Source: Clostridium sp. E02 (lineage in GTDB: Bacteria > Bacillota > Clostridia > Lachnospirales > Lachnospiraceae). From it: a stretch of DNA of 64,000 nucleotides. Made by a program: the position numbers and the translations under genes. This document shows positions 11,499 through 19,654 of this stretch, in pieces. Under the pieces are notes generated by a model. It searched no databases. It was not told where the DNA came from and was given only the letters and a program-made list of their open reading frames with translations. Location of the stretch: the NCBI RefSeq assembly GCF_003833015.1, contig NZ_RJLQ01000002.1, positions 177,751 to 241,750 of the forward strand, in the 5' to 3' direction. Position 1 is the first letter of the stretch, and every line of letters begins with the position of its first letter.

Positions 11499-13181
11499 AT
11501 GAACGACAAGGTAATAAAGAGTTGGAAGGAATGGCAAGTTCAAGAGTTAGAAGATAATGATTTAGTAAAAGAACTGGAGCATATTGCAGATAATGATGAA
11601 GAAATATCGGATCGTTTTTACCGTGATCTGGAATTTGGTACCGGGGGATTACGCGGTGTTATAGGAGCAGGAACCAATCGTATGAATGTTTATACGGTAG
11701 CAAAGGCAACCCAGGGATATAGTAATTATCTAAAAAAGCACAAGGAGTGTCCAGCAGTAGCGATCGCTTACGACAGTAGAATTAAATCTGAAGTATTTGC
11801 GAGAAAAGCAGCTGAAGTATTCGCTGCCAATGGGATAAAAGTATATATATATCCGGAATTAATGCCCACACCAGCCCTATCATTTGCAGTACGACACTTA
11901 AAATGCTCAGGAGGGATTGTAATTACTGCAAGTCACAATCCAGCCAAATACAATGGATATAAAGTGTATGGTAGCGATGGCTGTCAGATTACGACAGAAG
12001 CTGCAGATGCGATTTTGGAAGAAATCAATTCTTTAGATCTATTTCAAGATGTAAAAAAGTCAATCTTTGACGATGAAATGACACATAAAAGAATAACTTA
12101 TATTACGGAAGAAGTAAAAACGAAATTTCTTGATGCGGTATCCTCACAATCGTTATGTGGAGATGAGATAGATAAAAGTGTATCGATTGTTTATACACCT
12201 TTAAATGGTTCGGGCTTAAGCTGCGTCACTCAAGTGCTAGAACAAAATGGATTTACTAATATTTCTGTTGTTGCAGAGCAGGAAAAACCAGATGGGAATT
12301 TCCCAACCTGTCCATATCCAAATCCAGAGATAAAAGAAACATTAGAACTAGCGCTTAGAGATGCAAAAAAGCTGGGAAGCGATTTGCTTCTGGCTACTGA
12401 TCCAGACTGTGACCGAGTAGGAATAGCCGTACGTGATAAAGATGATTACGTTTTGTTAAGTGGGAATGAAGTGGGAATGTTGCTTTTAGACTATATCTGT
12501 AAGCGCAGGATTGAGTTAAAAACAATGCCAGAGAAACCTGTTTTAATAAAAACAATTGTTACGATCGATATGGCAAAAAAGATAGCCGATGATTACGGAG
12601 TCCAAGTAATTGAGGTGTTAACTGGATTTAAGTTTATTGGAGAGCAGATTGGAATATTAGAAGCAAATGGGGAGGAAGATCGCTATATACTGGGCTTTGA
12701 GGAAAGTTATGGATATCTTACTGGTGGATATGTGCGTGACAAAGATGCGGTAGATGGTTCCTTGATGATATGTGAGATGTTTGCTTATCATAAGACCAAT
12801 GGGGTTAGCCTGGTTGATCGGTTGAATGAGCTTTATCAGAAGTACGGGTATTGTTTGAACACGTTGCACAGTTATACGTTTGAGGGTGCAGAAGGGTTTT
12901 TAAAGATGCAGTCAATCATGCAGAGATTTCGTCACAGTCCTCTGGAACGATTGGCAAGCAAGAGAGTGGTTGACAGGAAAGACTATCTTACTGGTGTTGA
13001 TGGACTACCGAAGTCAGATGTTATAAAATATTTTTTAGAAGAGGATATCTCTATTGTTATCAGACCATCGGGGACTGAACCGAAGTTGAAAGTATATCTA
13101 TCTGTTAGTGCAAAAAATCAGAAGAATGCAAAGATGATAGAAACTGCGATCGCAAAAGAATTGGAGCAGCTATTGCAATAG
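11499..13181 (+). CDS. Phosphomannomutase/phosphoglucomutase (alpha-D-phosphohexomutase family)
   Basis: 560 residues, the long PgcA/PGM2-like class. It shows the substrate loop GTGGLRGVIGAGTNRMN, the phosphoserine loop TASHNP (Ser about 145), the metal-binding DPDCDR (from Asp301), a sugar-binding GFEESYGY motif and the C-terminal phosphate-binding RPSGTEPK. It interconverts hexose 6- and 1-phosphates. Directly after GDP-mannose genes, the likely contribution is mannose 1-phosphate for ManC, though glucose 1-phosphate for UDP-glucose is equally possible. It is the last gene of the first glycan cluster. Confidence 0.9.
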   Translation: MNDKVIKSWKEWQVQELEDNDLVKELEHIADNDEEISDRFYRDLEFGTGGLRGVIGAGTNRMNVYTVAKATQGYSNYLKKHKECPAVAIAYDSRIKSEVFARKAAEVFAANGIKVYIYPELMPTPALSFAVRHLKCSGGIVITASHNPAKYNGYKVYGSDGCQITTEAADAILEEINSLDLFQDVKKSIFDDEMTHKRITYITEEVKTKFLDAVSSQSLCGDEIDKSVSIVYTPLNGSGLSCVTQVLEQNGFTNISVVAEQEKPDGNFPTCPYPNPEIKETLELALRDAKKLGSDLLLATDPDCDRVGIAVRDKDDYVLLSGNEVGMLLLDYICKRRIELKTMPEKPVLIKTIVTIDMAKKIADDYGVQVIEVLTGFKFIGEQIGILEANGEEDRYILGFEESYGYLTGGYVRDKDAVDGSLMICEMFAYHKTNGVSLVDRLNELYQKYGYCLNTLHSYTFEGAEGFLKMQSIMQRFRHSPLERLASKRVVDRKDYLTGVDGLPKSDVIKYFLEEDISIVIRPSGTEPKLKVYLSVSAKNQKNAKMIETAIAKELEQLLQ

Positions 13182-13263
13182 AGTTAGGAAAAGATTACTG
13201 GTTTCCTTTTAGAGGGCGGAGAAGACCCCATACAGCTCTTGTACCAGCTAAGAGCAACTATTC

Positions 13264-13295
13264 AAGCCTGACGGCACAAAAGTCCCGTCAGGCTT
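13264..13295 (+). terminator. Strong hairpin at end of first glycan cluster
   Basis: An 11-bp perfect stem AAGCCTGACGG / CCGTCAGGCTT with a 10-base loop, followed by GTTTCTG, so the T-run is poor. It lies 82 bases after the mutase stop and probably ends the glycan operon. Confidence 0.65.
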
Positions 13296-13398
13296 GTTTC
13301 TGAAGGCCTGTACGGTTTTGGGTGCAATAATGATTGCTTACAACTTAATTATATCAGGTCAAAATATATTTAGTAAAAAAATTATAAAGGTGAAATTT

Positions 13399-14115
13399 AT
13401 GTATAATAAATTTATTCATAGTATAAAAATTGACTGGAGCAAAATTAATGAAAATTCATATCTAAAAAAAATAGACTCAATTCGTAAAATTGATCAGCTT
13501 TCATTTACAAGTAATATAACTTTCTTTATAGGCGAGAATGGAACTGGTAAATCCACATTGCTAGAAGCAATTGCAGCAGTTTATGGATTTAATCCAGAAG
13601 GAGGTACCTTAAATTATAGGTTCAGCACGTATAATGATCTATCAGATTTAGGGAATGCTATTCGCATATCCAAAGGTTACAAAAGACCTATGTCTAGCTT
13701 TTTCTTTCGAGCAGAAAGCTTTTTTAACGTAGCAACTATGGCAATCGAGTATAATAGTATCTATGGTGAAAAAGGGTTACATGAGCAATCGCATGGAGAG
13801 AGTTTTTTATCTTTTTTTCAATCTTTTCAGGATGAGGGAATCTACATAATGGATGAACCGGAATCTGCATTATCCTTACAGAGGCAATTAACTTTACTGA
13901 TTCAAATTGTTGAAATGGCAAAAAAAGGTTCGCAGTTTATTATTGCTACACATTCTCCCATTTTACTGGCAATCCCAAATGCTTCTATATGGTCATTTGA
14001 CAATGGGAAAATTCATACATGCAAATATGAAGATACAGAAAATTATCAAATCCTTAAAATGCTCATAAATAATCGAGAATCATTTCTGAATCAATTATTA
14101 GCAGATAGAAAGTAA
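13399..14115 (+). CDS. AAA/ABC-like ATPase, stand-alone (COG3910-like)
   Basis: 238 residues with a complete ATPase core: Walker A GENGTGKST at about residues 45-53, an ABC-like signature HGESFLSFF, Walker B YIMDEPESALS around 151-160, and a switch histidine in ATHSPIL. This matches small predicted ATPases of the AAA_21 group. No transporter or nuclease partner is adjacent. I chose ATG 13399 with AAGGTGA upstream; the frame stays open to 13294, but that part overlaps the terminator. The gene ends in a terminator shared with the facing bacteriocin-like pair. The substrate and role are unknown. Confidence 0.75.
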   Translation: MYNKFIHSIKIDWSKINENSYLKKIDSIRKIDQLSFTSNITFFIGENGTGKSTLLEAIAAVYGFNPEGGTLNYRFSTYNDLSDLGNAIRISKGYKRPMSSFFFRAESFFNVATMAIEYNSIYGEKGLHEQSHGESFLSFFQSFQDEGIYIMDEPESALSLQRQLTLLIQIVEMAKKGSQFIIATHSPILLAIPNASIWSFDNGKIHTCKYEDTENYQILKMLINNRESFLNQLLADRK

Positions 14116-14117
14116 AT

Positions 14118-14157
14118 AAAAAACCGTAGAGCATTTGTTTTGCTGCTACGGTTTTTT
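14118..14157. terminator. Bidirectional terminator
   Basis: AAAAAACCGTAG (14118-14129) pairs with CTACGGTTTTTT (14146-14157), with inner AGCA/TGCT pairing. A/T tracts on both sides let it serve the ATPase gene (+) and the facing small-protein gene (-). Confidence 0.88.
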
Positions 14158-14159
14158 GT

Positions 14160-14489
14160 TTATAGTGTTCTTGCAAACGGCACTAACTCAGCTATTAAAT
14201 TACGTGCAAATGCTTTTATTAATGCAATAACAACGATATCATCAAATCCTTTTGCACTAGGTATGATATCTTCTAGCTGTTTTCTAAAAAGCGGTACAGA
14301 TAGTTTGTCAAACTCATTTTGTCGTAACACTTGGTTAAAAGCCACAAAGATTTCCCCTTTTTCCTCGTTAGTAATTCCTAATGTCAAGCACAATAGACTA
14401 ATAGAAATAGGATTATCAAAGGAGTGACCTAATGCTTCGGCTATCTCCGCCAAACTATCGAAATATAATTGTTGTTTATCGTCCATCAT
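14160..14489 (-). CDS. Small helical protein, putative immunity partner of the secreted peptide
   Basis: 109 residues, predicted mostly helical, no signal peptide and no strong membrane segment. It starts one base after the stop of the secreted-peptide gene and has no clear ribosome site of its own, so translation is probably coupled. Size, fold prediction and position resemble class II bacteriocin immunity proteins (about 90-110 residues, helical bundle), but I see no diagnostic motif. An alternative is a cytosolic chaperone or an unrelated small protein. A second ATG is three bases inside. Confidence 0.55.
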   Translation of the reverse strand: MMDDKQQLYFDSLAEIAEALGHSFDNPISISLLCLTLGITNEEKGEIFVAFNQVLRQNEFDKLSVPLFRKQLEDIIPSAKGFDDIVVIALIKAFARNLIAELVPFARTL

Positions 14490-14490
14490 A

Positions 14491-14946
14491 TTAAATAAAC
14501 CAACTTAATCCTTCCTTAATTGCTAAAGCTATGTTTGTTGCTACAGCCCTTGATACACCTGCATTATACAAACCTCTAAATACAGCATCATATACAGCCT
14601 GTGCAGGGATCTCTGACCATTCTAACAATGGTTCTATTGCCGCAGTAATTTTAGTAAAATGCTTTAGAAAATTTTTAGCTACTGTTTTACCGGACACTTT
14701 TTCGATTACTTTTGCCGCAGCGGATTTATTTTTTATAATAAATTTAATTGCTGATTTTACGACCTTAGAGCCCCAACTCTGTGGAGCTATAGTAGTTACA
14801 TAATCACTTTCTTGTGGCATTGCTAATTGTTGAACTGCAGTTGTGGAAACTTGTGTTTCGGCAGCATACACGGTATTTGCTCCCCCAACTAATGGAGTAA
14901 TTCCTACAGTTGCTGATAATATAATGGCTAAAATTCTTTTTCTCAT
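14491..14946 (-). CDS. Secreted cationic helical peptide precursor, bacteriocin-like
   Basis: 151 residues. A classic Sec signal peptide (MRKR, hydrophobic core, TVYAAE) should be cut after residue 28 or 29. The mature part has a Lys-rich amphipathic stretch (KSAIKFIIKNKSAAAKVIEK) and a hydrophobic C-terminal helix ending LSWFI, with no cysteines. That composition suits a membrane-active peptide. It has a strong AGGAGG site, a consensus promoter upstream and a small partner gene one base downstream. I know no named family for it; a Sec-exported bacteriocin or contact toxin is the best guess. Confidence 0.6.
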   Translation of the reverse strand: MRKRILAIILSATVGITPLVGGANTVYAAETQVSTTAVQQLAMPQESDYVTTIAPQSWGSKVVKSAIKFIIKNKSAAAKVIEKVSGKTVAKNFLKHFTKITAAIEPLLEWSEIPAQAVYDAVFRGLYNAGVSRAVATNIALAIKEGLSWFI

Positions 14947-15368
14947 TTTAATTCCTCCTTTTTTGTTTTTACATAGTAATTTATTTCAAACTTACAAATT
15001 CCTGCAAATGCCAATTAAACCAGTAGTATCCTCCCCTCTCTCCATAAACACATAATGATATTACAAAATTCATAACAACATTGTATATTAAATAATTTAA
15101 GCTGTCAATTAATGTTTTTTTACATTTACATCCAGAGTTGAATTGTTGCTAGCATCAATTAAGAATAAGACTCAATTATAATGTTATTACGATCCTAAAC
15201 CTATGATTTAGGACTTTTTATCCAACGATTCAAATTAACCTAGTTAATTCCGCCAATCACTATAAATAGACATATATCATATAATTACCCTCATTTTTTG
15301 TAATATATGGTATGATTATAGTAGGAAAAGCGTATTTGCAAACTTATAGTAGGAAAGGGGTTATACGT
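14947..15368. other. Intergenic region between divergent genes
   Basis: 422 bases, A/T-rich. It holds the leftward promoter at 15080-15108 and, near the right end, a 13-base direct repeat TTATAGTAGGAAA (15316-15328 and 15344-15356, 28 bases apart), the second copy running into the ribosome site of the rightward gene. I found no convincing rightward promoter and no small gene. Confidence 0.6.
15080..15108 (-). promoter_or_regulatory. Sigma-A promoter for the bacteriocin-like pair
   Basis: Reading leftward: -35 TTGACA (15108-15103), exactly 17 bases, -10 TACAAT (15085-15080). The leader to the start codon at 14946 is about 130 bases. Confidence 0.82.
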
Positions 15369-16712
15369 ATGAAGCATGAACGATTTAACTATAAAACTTT
15401 AGGTGAAATAAAAGCAAAGGCAAAGGAGCTGGGTGTGACCTTACCATTTGCCGATACAACGTCTATTCTAAAGGAAAAATTGAATGTAAATCAGGATGTG
15501 ATCTGGAACAACCGCATGGGAATCGCACCCATGGAAGGAGCAGATTCCCTGCCGAGTGGGGCACCAACGGAATTAACCACACGTCGTTATGTAAGAGAAG
15601 CCGTTGGTGGAAGTGCTGTTATCTGGTTTGAAGCAATCTCCATCGTTCCCGAAGGACGTTCCAGTGCGCATCAGTTAATGTTAACGGAAGATAACTTAGA
15701 AGAATACAAAGTATTTACTAAAACCATCAAAGAAGCTGGATTAAAAGCCAATGGCTTTGCCCCTTATTTGATTATGCAGGCAAACCACAGTGGACGCTAT
15801 TCCAATCCCGATGGGAGGCCAGCCCCTCTTATTGCTTATCGCCACCCAGAATATGAAAAACTGCGCAAAGCAGATGATTCCTGTATCGTTTCCGATGAAT
15901 ATCTGAAAGGGTTGGAAGAAAAATTTGGGAAGGCGGCAAAATTAGCCAAAGAGGCGGGATTTGATGCGATTGACATAAAATCATGTCACGGTTACTTATT
16001 GGCGGAATTATCTTCTGCCTATAACAGACCAGGACAATATGGTGGGAGTTTTGAGAATCGAACCCGCTTATTAAAGAATGGCATTTCTGCTGCAAAGGGA
16101 TATGAAGATTCCAGTTTTCTTATAACGGCAAGAATCGGAATTTATGATGGATTTGCTTATCCCTATGGGTTTGGAGTAAAAGAAGACGAAGGAACGGTTC
16201 CTAATATGGAAGAACCCATTCGACTGATCCGGGAATTAAAGAAAGATTACGGCGTTGATATGGTAAACTTAACCATGGGAAATCCTTATGTAAGTACTCA
16301 CGTAACAAGACCTTATGATGGTGGAACGTACATTCCAGATGAGCATCCACTTTTTGGAGTTTCCAGGATGATAGAAGGCATCGGGAAAGTGAAAAAAGCA
16401 GTACCTGAAATGATGATATCAGCATCTGGTCCAACCTATTTAAGACAGTATTCCGATTTATTGGCAGCAGGTGCCATAGAAGCTGGATTGTGTGATCATA
16501 TACTATTTGGACGTATGTCATTTGCCAATCCAGAATTTCCAAAACAGATAATAGAAACAGGGAGATTGGATGCCAGTAAGGTCTGCGTTACCTGTGGCAA
16601 ATGCGGGGATTTAATTCGGGCAGGAATACCCACTGGATGCATAATAAGAGATTCCGAAGTCTATATGAAGTATTATAGAGACTTTCAAAAACGATACAAA
16701 GAAAGCCACTGA
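15369..16712 (+). CDS. Old yellow enzyme-family NADH:flavin oxidoreductase
   Basis: 447 residues forming one FMN-binding TIM barrel: NRMGIAPMEG near residue 43, an active-site Q-A-N-H-S-G-R segment, and SCHGYLLAELSSAYNRP with its conserved H-G-Y-L. The C-terminus has CxxCxxC followed 11 residues later by a fourth Cys, like the [4Fe-4S] site of 2,4-dienoyl-CoA-reductase-type members. The second (FAD/NAD) half of those enzymes is missing, so it needs an outside electron donor. Start ATG 15369 follows AAAGGGG. The substrate, probably an enone or other activated alkene, is unknown. Confidence 0.85.
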   Translation: MKHERFNYKTLGEIKAKAKELGVTLPFADTTSILKEKLNVNQDVIWNNRMGIAPMEGADSLPSGAPTELTTRRYVREAVGGSAVIWFEAISIVPEGRSSAHQLMLTEDNLEEYKVFTKTIKEAGLKANGFAPYLIMQANHSGRYSNPDGRPAPLIAYRHPEYEKLRKADDSCIVSDEYLKGLEEKFGKAAKLAKEAGFDAIDIKSCHGYLLAELSSAYNRPGQYGGSFENRTRLLKNGISAAKGYEDSSFLITARIGIYDGFAYPYGFGVKEDEGTVPNMEEPIRLIRELKKDYGVDMVNLTMGNPYVSTHVTRPYDGGTYIPDEHPLFGVSRMIEGIGKVKKAVPEMMISASGPTYLRQYSDLLAAGAIEAGLCDHILFGRMSFANPEFPKQIIETGRLDASKVCVTCGKCGDLIRAGIPTGCIIRDSEVYMKYYRDFQKRYKESH

Positions 16713-17092
16713 ATTGGTTTCCATAAGAAGTTAATTATAAAAAATAATTTAAAAGTTACCATAATATGCTTTCGATGGATAGCCAAAAAAATAACGAAAT
16801 GTCAGACTAGAATGAATTACAAATCTTCATTTGTAAAAATATCCAAATTTTACCCTAATATTGATCGCAATTATGTCGACAATATAATTAATACATAATC
16901 ATACATCTTGTATCAAAAATAGGTAGCATAGATACATATGGTGTTAAAAACCAATTTTGATTAGAATAATAACGATTTCGAAGGGGAGATTGACAAAAAA
17001 ATGTCGAATTTTGCGGTTGATTTTACTTTTCAAATAAGAAAAAACATTTTATAGTGGAAACAAGAAAAGCAGAAAGAAGGAGGGGGATCTTT
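16713..17092. other. Intergenic region, no gene seen
   Basis: 380 A/T-rich bases. The only structure noted is a small hairpin TTACAAAT-cttc-ATTTGTAA (16817-16836) and a TTGACA (16990-16995) without a matching -10. No open frame with a ribosome site was found before 17093. Confidence 0.5.
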
Positions 17093-17242
17093 ATGACGGA
17101 CGCTGAGAAACTGCGAATTGTAGAGATGGAAAATGAGAGGTTAACAGAAGAGAACAGGAAACTCCATAAAGTGATTGAGAGGTTGAATCAGACGCTTAAT
17201 AGATTGATCAGTCGTTACATAGGAATTGATAAAATTGCATGA
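17093..17242 (+). CDS. Small coiled-coil protein (49 aa)
   Basis: A highly charged helix with leucines in heptad spacing (MENERLTEENRKLHKVIERL) predicts a dimeric coiled coil over almost the whole protein. A very strong ribosome site (AAGGAGGGGG, 17077-17086) sits 6 bases before ATG 17093. The helix resembles the C-terminal helix of the facing gene at 17289-17696 (shared E-N-E-x-L and N-Q/H-Q-T patterns), so the two may be related or may pair. No function is known. Confidence 0.65.
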   Translation: MTDAEKLRIVEMENERLTEENRKLHKVIERLNQTLNRLISRYIGIDKIA

Positions 17243-17288
17243 TGGGGAATAGACAAGGGAGCGCGAGGGCACTCCCGGATAATCCCAA

Positions 17289-17696
17289 TCAGGGATCAAT
17301 CCCGTCACTGGACTCGTCCTTATCATAGGGAATTAATCCTTTGTTTTTACGGACAAGTTCCCATATTGTCTGATGCATCCATTCGATGGTTTTATTCAGT
17401 TTTTCGTTTTCAATCTCCAACTCGGTAATGCGGTCTCCCATGCGGGCAATAATCTCCCGATTATTATTCACTTTGTGTGGCGTCAATAGACGCTTGACAT
17501 ATGGAGAAGAAGAGGCAATTATGTGAGAGGAAAGAAGTTCATCCCTTTCTTCACAGGATAGATCCATAAAGGCCTGATAGTTCATGGATAATGATATCAT
17601 GTTCACCTTGCATTTGGGGCATACCGCATTCCGTTCTAGTTGATAATATCCATAATACCCGCATCTGGTACAATAGTACACGGACAGTTCTCTCAT
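17289..17696 (-). CDS. Zinc-ribbon plus coiled-coil protein (135 aa)
   Basis: The N-terminus has a zinc-ribbon layout, C-T-R-C at residues 9-12 and C-P-K-C at about 26-29, so one Zn2+ is expected. A middle helical part follows, then a C-terminal coiled coil (ELEIENEKLNKTIEWMHQT) similar to the small protein encoded opposite. AAGGAGGAG precedes the start. The two genes face each other across 46 bases. It could be an adaptor or a small nucleic-acid-binding regulator; I do not recognise the family. Confidence 0.65.
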   Translation of the reverse strand: MRELSVYYCTRCGYYGYYQLERNAVCPKCKVNMISLSMNYQAFMDLSCEERDELLSSHIIASSSPYVKRLLTPHKVNNNREIIARMGDRITELEIENEKLNKTIEWMHQTIWELVRKNKGLIPYDKDESSDGIDP

Positions 17697-17861
17697 TGGT
17701 CTCCTCCTTTTTTTTGCTTGTTTAATAAAAACAATCTTCTTCTATAATATATAACGGATATTAATACATTTTGTAACGCAAAAAATAATATATTTGTAGA
17801 ATAAAATAAAGATTTGTGAAATGTTAATAAAAAAACAATATAATTTTATACATAATACACA

Positions 17862-17892
17862 AAAGACCCGCAGCGATAGGCTGCGGGTCTTT
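17862..17892. terminator. Rho-independent terminator, both directions possible
   Basis: Perfect 12-bp stem AAAGACCCGCAG / CTGCGGGTCTTT with a 7-base loop. It lies 92 bases downstream of the leftward cell-wall-binding gene and would stop its transcript before the zinc-ribbon gene. Confidence 0.88.
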
Positions 17893-17903
17893 CTGAACGG
17901 ATG

Positions 17904-17935
17904 AATCATTTGTATATTAAATCATTTGTATATTA
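17904..17935. repeat. 16-bp tandem duplication
   Basis: AATCATTTGTATATTA occurs twice head to tail (17904-17919, 17920-17935). Two decayed copies may follow to about 17968. It lies between the terminator and the stop codon of the cell-wall-binding protein gene. Confidence 0.75.
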
Positions 17936-17983
17936 AAATCTTTCGTATTTAAAATCATTCGCAATCGTTATAGATAAGGTGGA

Positions 17984-19330
17984 TTACTGAATAATGCCGT
18001 CTTTATTAACAACAAATACTTTATCATTGTTATCTTTGTAATCTTTGTAACCTGCACCAAGCTCTGGTTTCTCAATAGACTTGGAAGTAGAAGATGCGGT
18101 TTGAATGGTACCACTGGTATTAACCAAGTAGTTCACACCATTAAGGGAAACAGATGCGACTCTTAGGTCATCCCCTGCTTCTTTTCTTAACCCAAACTCA
18201 TAAACGTTTTTGTCAAGAATCCCACTAAATCCCTGTCCTTTTTTACTTCCTGATGTTACAAAGTACCAAGTCTGGTTTTCATCTGTATCTTCATTAAAGA
18301 TTGTTTGCTTTCCGGTATTCATAACACCATTGTCCCCGAAGTAGAAGTTAGAAACCACGTCATCACTAAGAGTGACTACTTCAAGTCCAGTCTGCATCTC
18401 ACCTTTTGTATTAAAGCCATATTTCTCCGAATTGATAGTAAATAATCCGATGCCTTTTTTTGCATGATAGGGCGCACCGTCTTTTAGGTAGAACCAGTAA
18501 AGATTATCTTCCTTGCTAACCCCTTCGATTCCTTCGATTTCTCTCCATCCATCAACTCTTTGACCTGATTTTGGATCATAATACTGATATCCGTCTGCTG
18601 AATTGCTGTCCGTATTTTCGGCCGCTTCGGCTGGGGTTGCGGTTACAGGAAGTTTAAACCAGCCTGTCTGCATCTCACCATCTACAAAAGAATAGTAGGA
18701 GCCATCTATTTTTTTGTCAACTGCATTTGTTATCATAGTACCATTGGTATTAAAATAGTACCAGGATTGAAGATTTTCTGAAGAATCATCTTCGTTATCA
18801 AGTTCAAACCATCCATCTTTTCGTGCTCCATCGTTGTCATCGCCCAGGTAATAAGTTGATCCATCAATCTCAACCTTACCGGTCATCATCTGACCCATGT
18901 CGTCGAAATAGTACCACTGTCCATCGATTTTCTGCCACTTAGATTCTACTGCCTCTCCGTTGGTTCCAAAATAATGCCAATAAACTTCTGGAGAATCAGG
19001 AGTATCCCAGTAGCTATCGTTGGTTACGGAAATCCAATAATTTGAAACTCGTTTTCCGCTTTCGTCAACGTAGTACTCGTCAATTCTTTCATCTGTTGCG
19101 ATATCGCCATCCTCGTTTAGATAATACCAGTCACTTCCGTATTTTTTCCAAGAGTCAGTTGCGTAATAATCGCCGTCTTCATAAAATTTCCAGGAACCGT
19201 CTTCCTCTACCCAGCCAGCTGATTTTGCATAAGCGGTGGTGGTTGTATTTAAGATAGCCAGTTGTGGAGCTGCAGCAGTAAGTACACCTGCAGCGGATAA
19301 TACAGCCATCAATTTTAAATGCTTTTTCAT
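17984..19330 (-). CDS. Secreted cell-wall-binding repeat protein
   Basis: 448 residues from ATG 19330, which follows GGAGAG; the longer frame to 19441 lacks a site. A Sec signal peptide (MKKHLKLMAVLSAAG to TAYAKS) is followed by roughly ten tandem repeats of the W/Y-Y-F-x-x-x-G type (DWYYLNEDGD, QWYYFDDMGQMMTG, SWYYFNTNGTM). This is the choline/glucan-binding repeat fold (CW_binding_1). No catalytic domain is present, so it may be a non-covalently held surface protein or an anchor. The strongly acidic composition fits surface exposure. The ligand could be teichoic acid or another glycan, possibly one made by the flanking clusters. Confidence 0.85.
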   Translation of the reverse strand: MKKHLKLMAVLSAAGVLTAAAPQLAILNTTTTAYAKSAGWVEEDGSWKFYEDGDYYATDSWKKYGSDWYYLNEDGDIATDERIDEYYVDESGKRVSNYWISVTNDSYWDTPDSPEVYWHYFGTNGEAVESKWQKIDGQWYYFDDMGQMMTGKVEIDGSTYYLGDDNDGARKDGWFELDNEDDSSENLQSWYYFNTNGTMITNAVDKKIDGSYYSFVDGEMQTGWFKLPVTATPAEAAENTDSNSADGYQYYDPKSGQRVDGWREIEGIEGVSKEDNLYWFYLKDGAPYHAKKGIGLFTINSEKYGFNTKGEMQTGLEVVTLSDDVVSNFYFGDNGVMNTGKQTIFNEDTDENQTWYFVTSGSKKGQGFSGILDKNVYEFGLRKEAGDDLRVASVSLNGVNYLVNTSGTIQTASSTSKSIEKPELGAGYKDYKDNNDKVFVVNKDGIIQ

Positions 19331-19399
19331 AAATATGTTCTCTCCTTTTTTACAATAAGTTTTACCGTGGCCGAAAATCCATCGTTGCATTACTCTGCG

Positions 19400-19429
19400 A
19401 TTATAACTTAAATGGTGGTGGGAATGAAA
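19400..19429 (-). promoter_or_regulatory. Probable promoter of the cell-wall-binding protein gene
   Basis: Leftward TATAAT (19405-19400) with TTTCAT (19429-19424) 18 bases upstream. The -10 is perfect, the -35 moderate. Confidence 0.5.
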
Positions 19430-19595
19430 GTGAGGGTTCATGGAAGATATGGAAGGAGATAGCAGATCAAGAAAAAAGATAAGACGGGGAAGGGGTCTGG
19501 GGAATCGGTTAGCCCTTGTGGTTACTGGAGAAACTCGATTTAACAGCTCTATATATAAATAAGAAAGTAAGAAAACTTTAATAGGAAAATAATCC

Positions 19596-19616
19596 CTAGT
19601 GTGGTATAATCACTAG
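19596..19616 (+). promoter_or_regulatory. Extended -10 promoter inside a palindrome, second glycan operon
   Basis: TGGTATAAT (19602-19610) is an extended -10 with no good -35. It is framed by CTAGTG (19596-19601) and CACTAG (19611-19616), a perfect 6-bp inverted repeat. A repressor bound here would block the promoter. The start codon is 45 bases further on. Confidence 0.6.
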
Positions 19617-19654
19617 CAGAAAAGAAAGATTCCTGAATAGAGGAGAGAATACCC

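Noticed and set aside
13294..13398. N-terminal extension of the ATPase (MFLKACTVLG...)
   Set aside because: It overlaps the right arm of the terminator, lacks a ribosome site, and ATG 13399 has one and begins the domain.
17904..17968. Short tandem repeats as a possible CRISPR
   Set aside because: Units of 16 bp are directly adjacent without spacers; a simple duplication.
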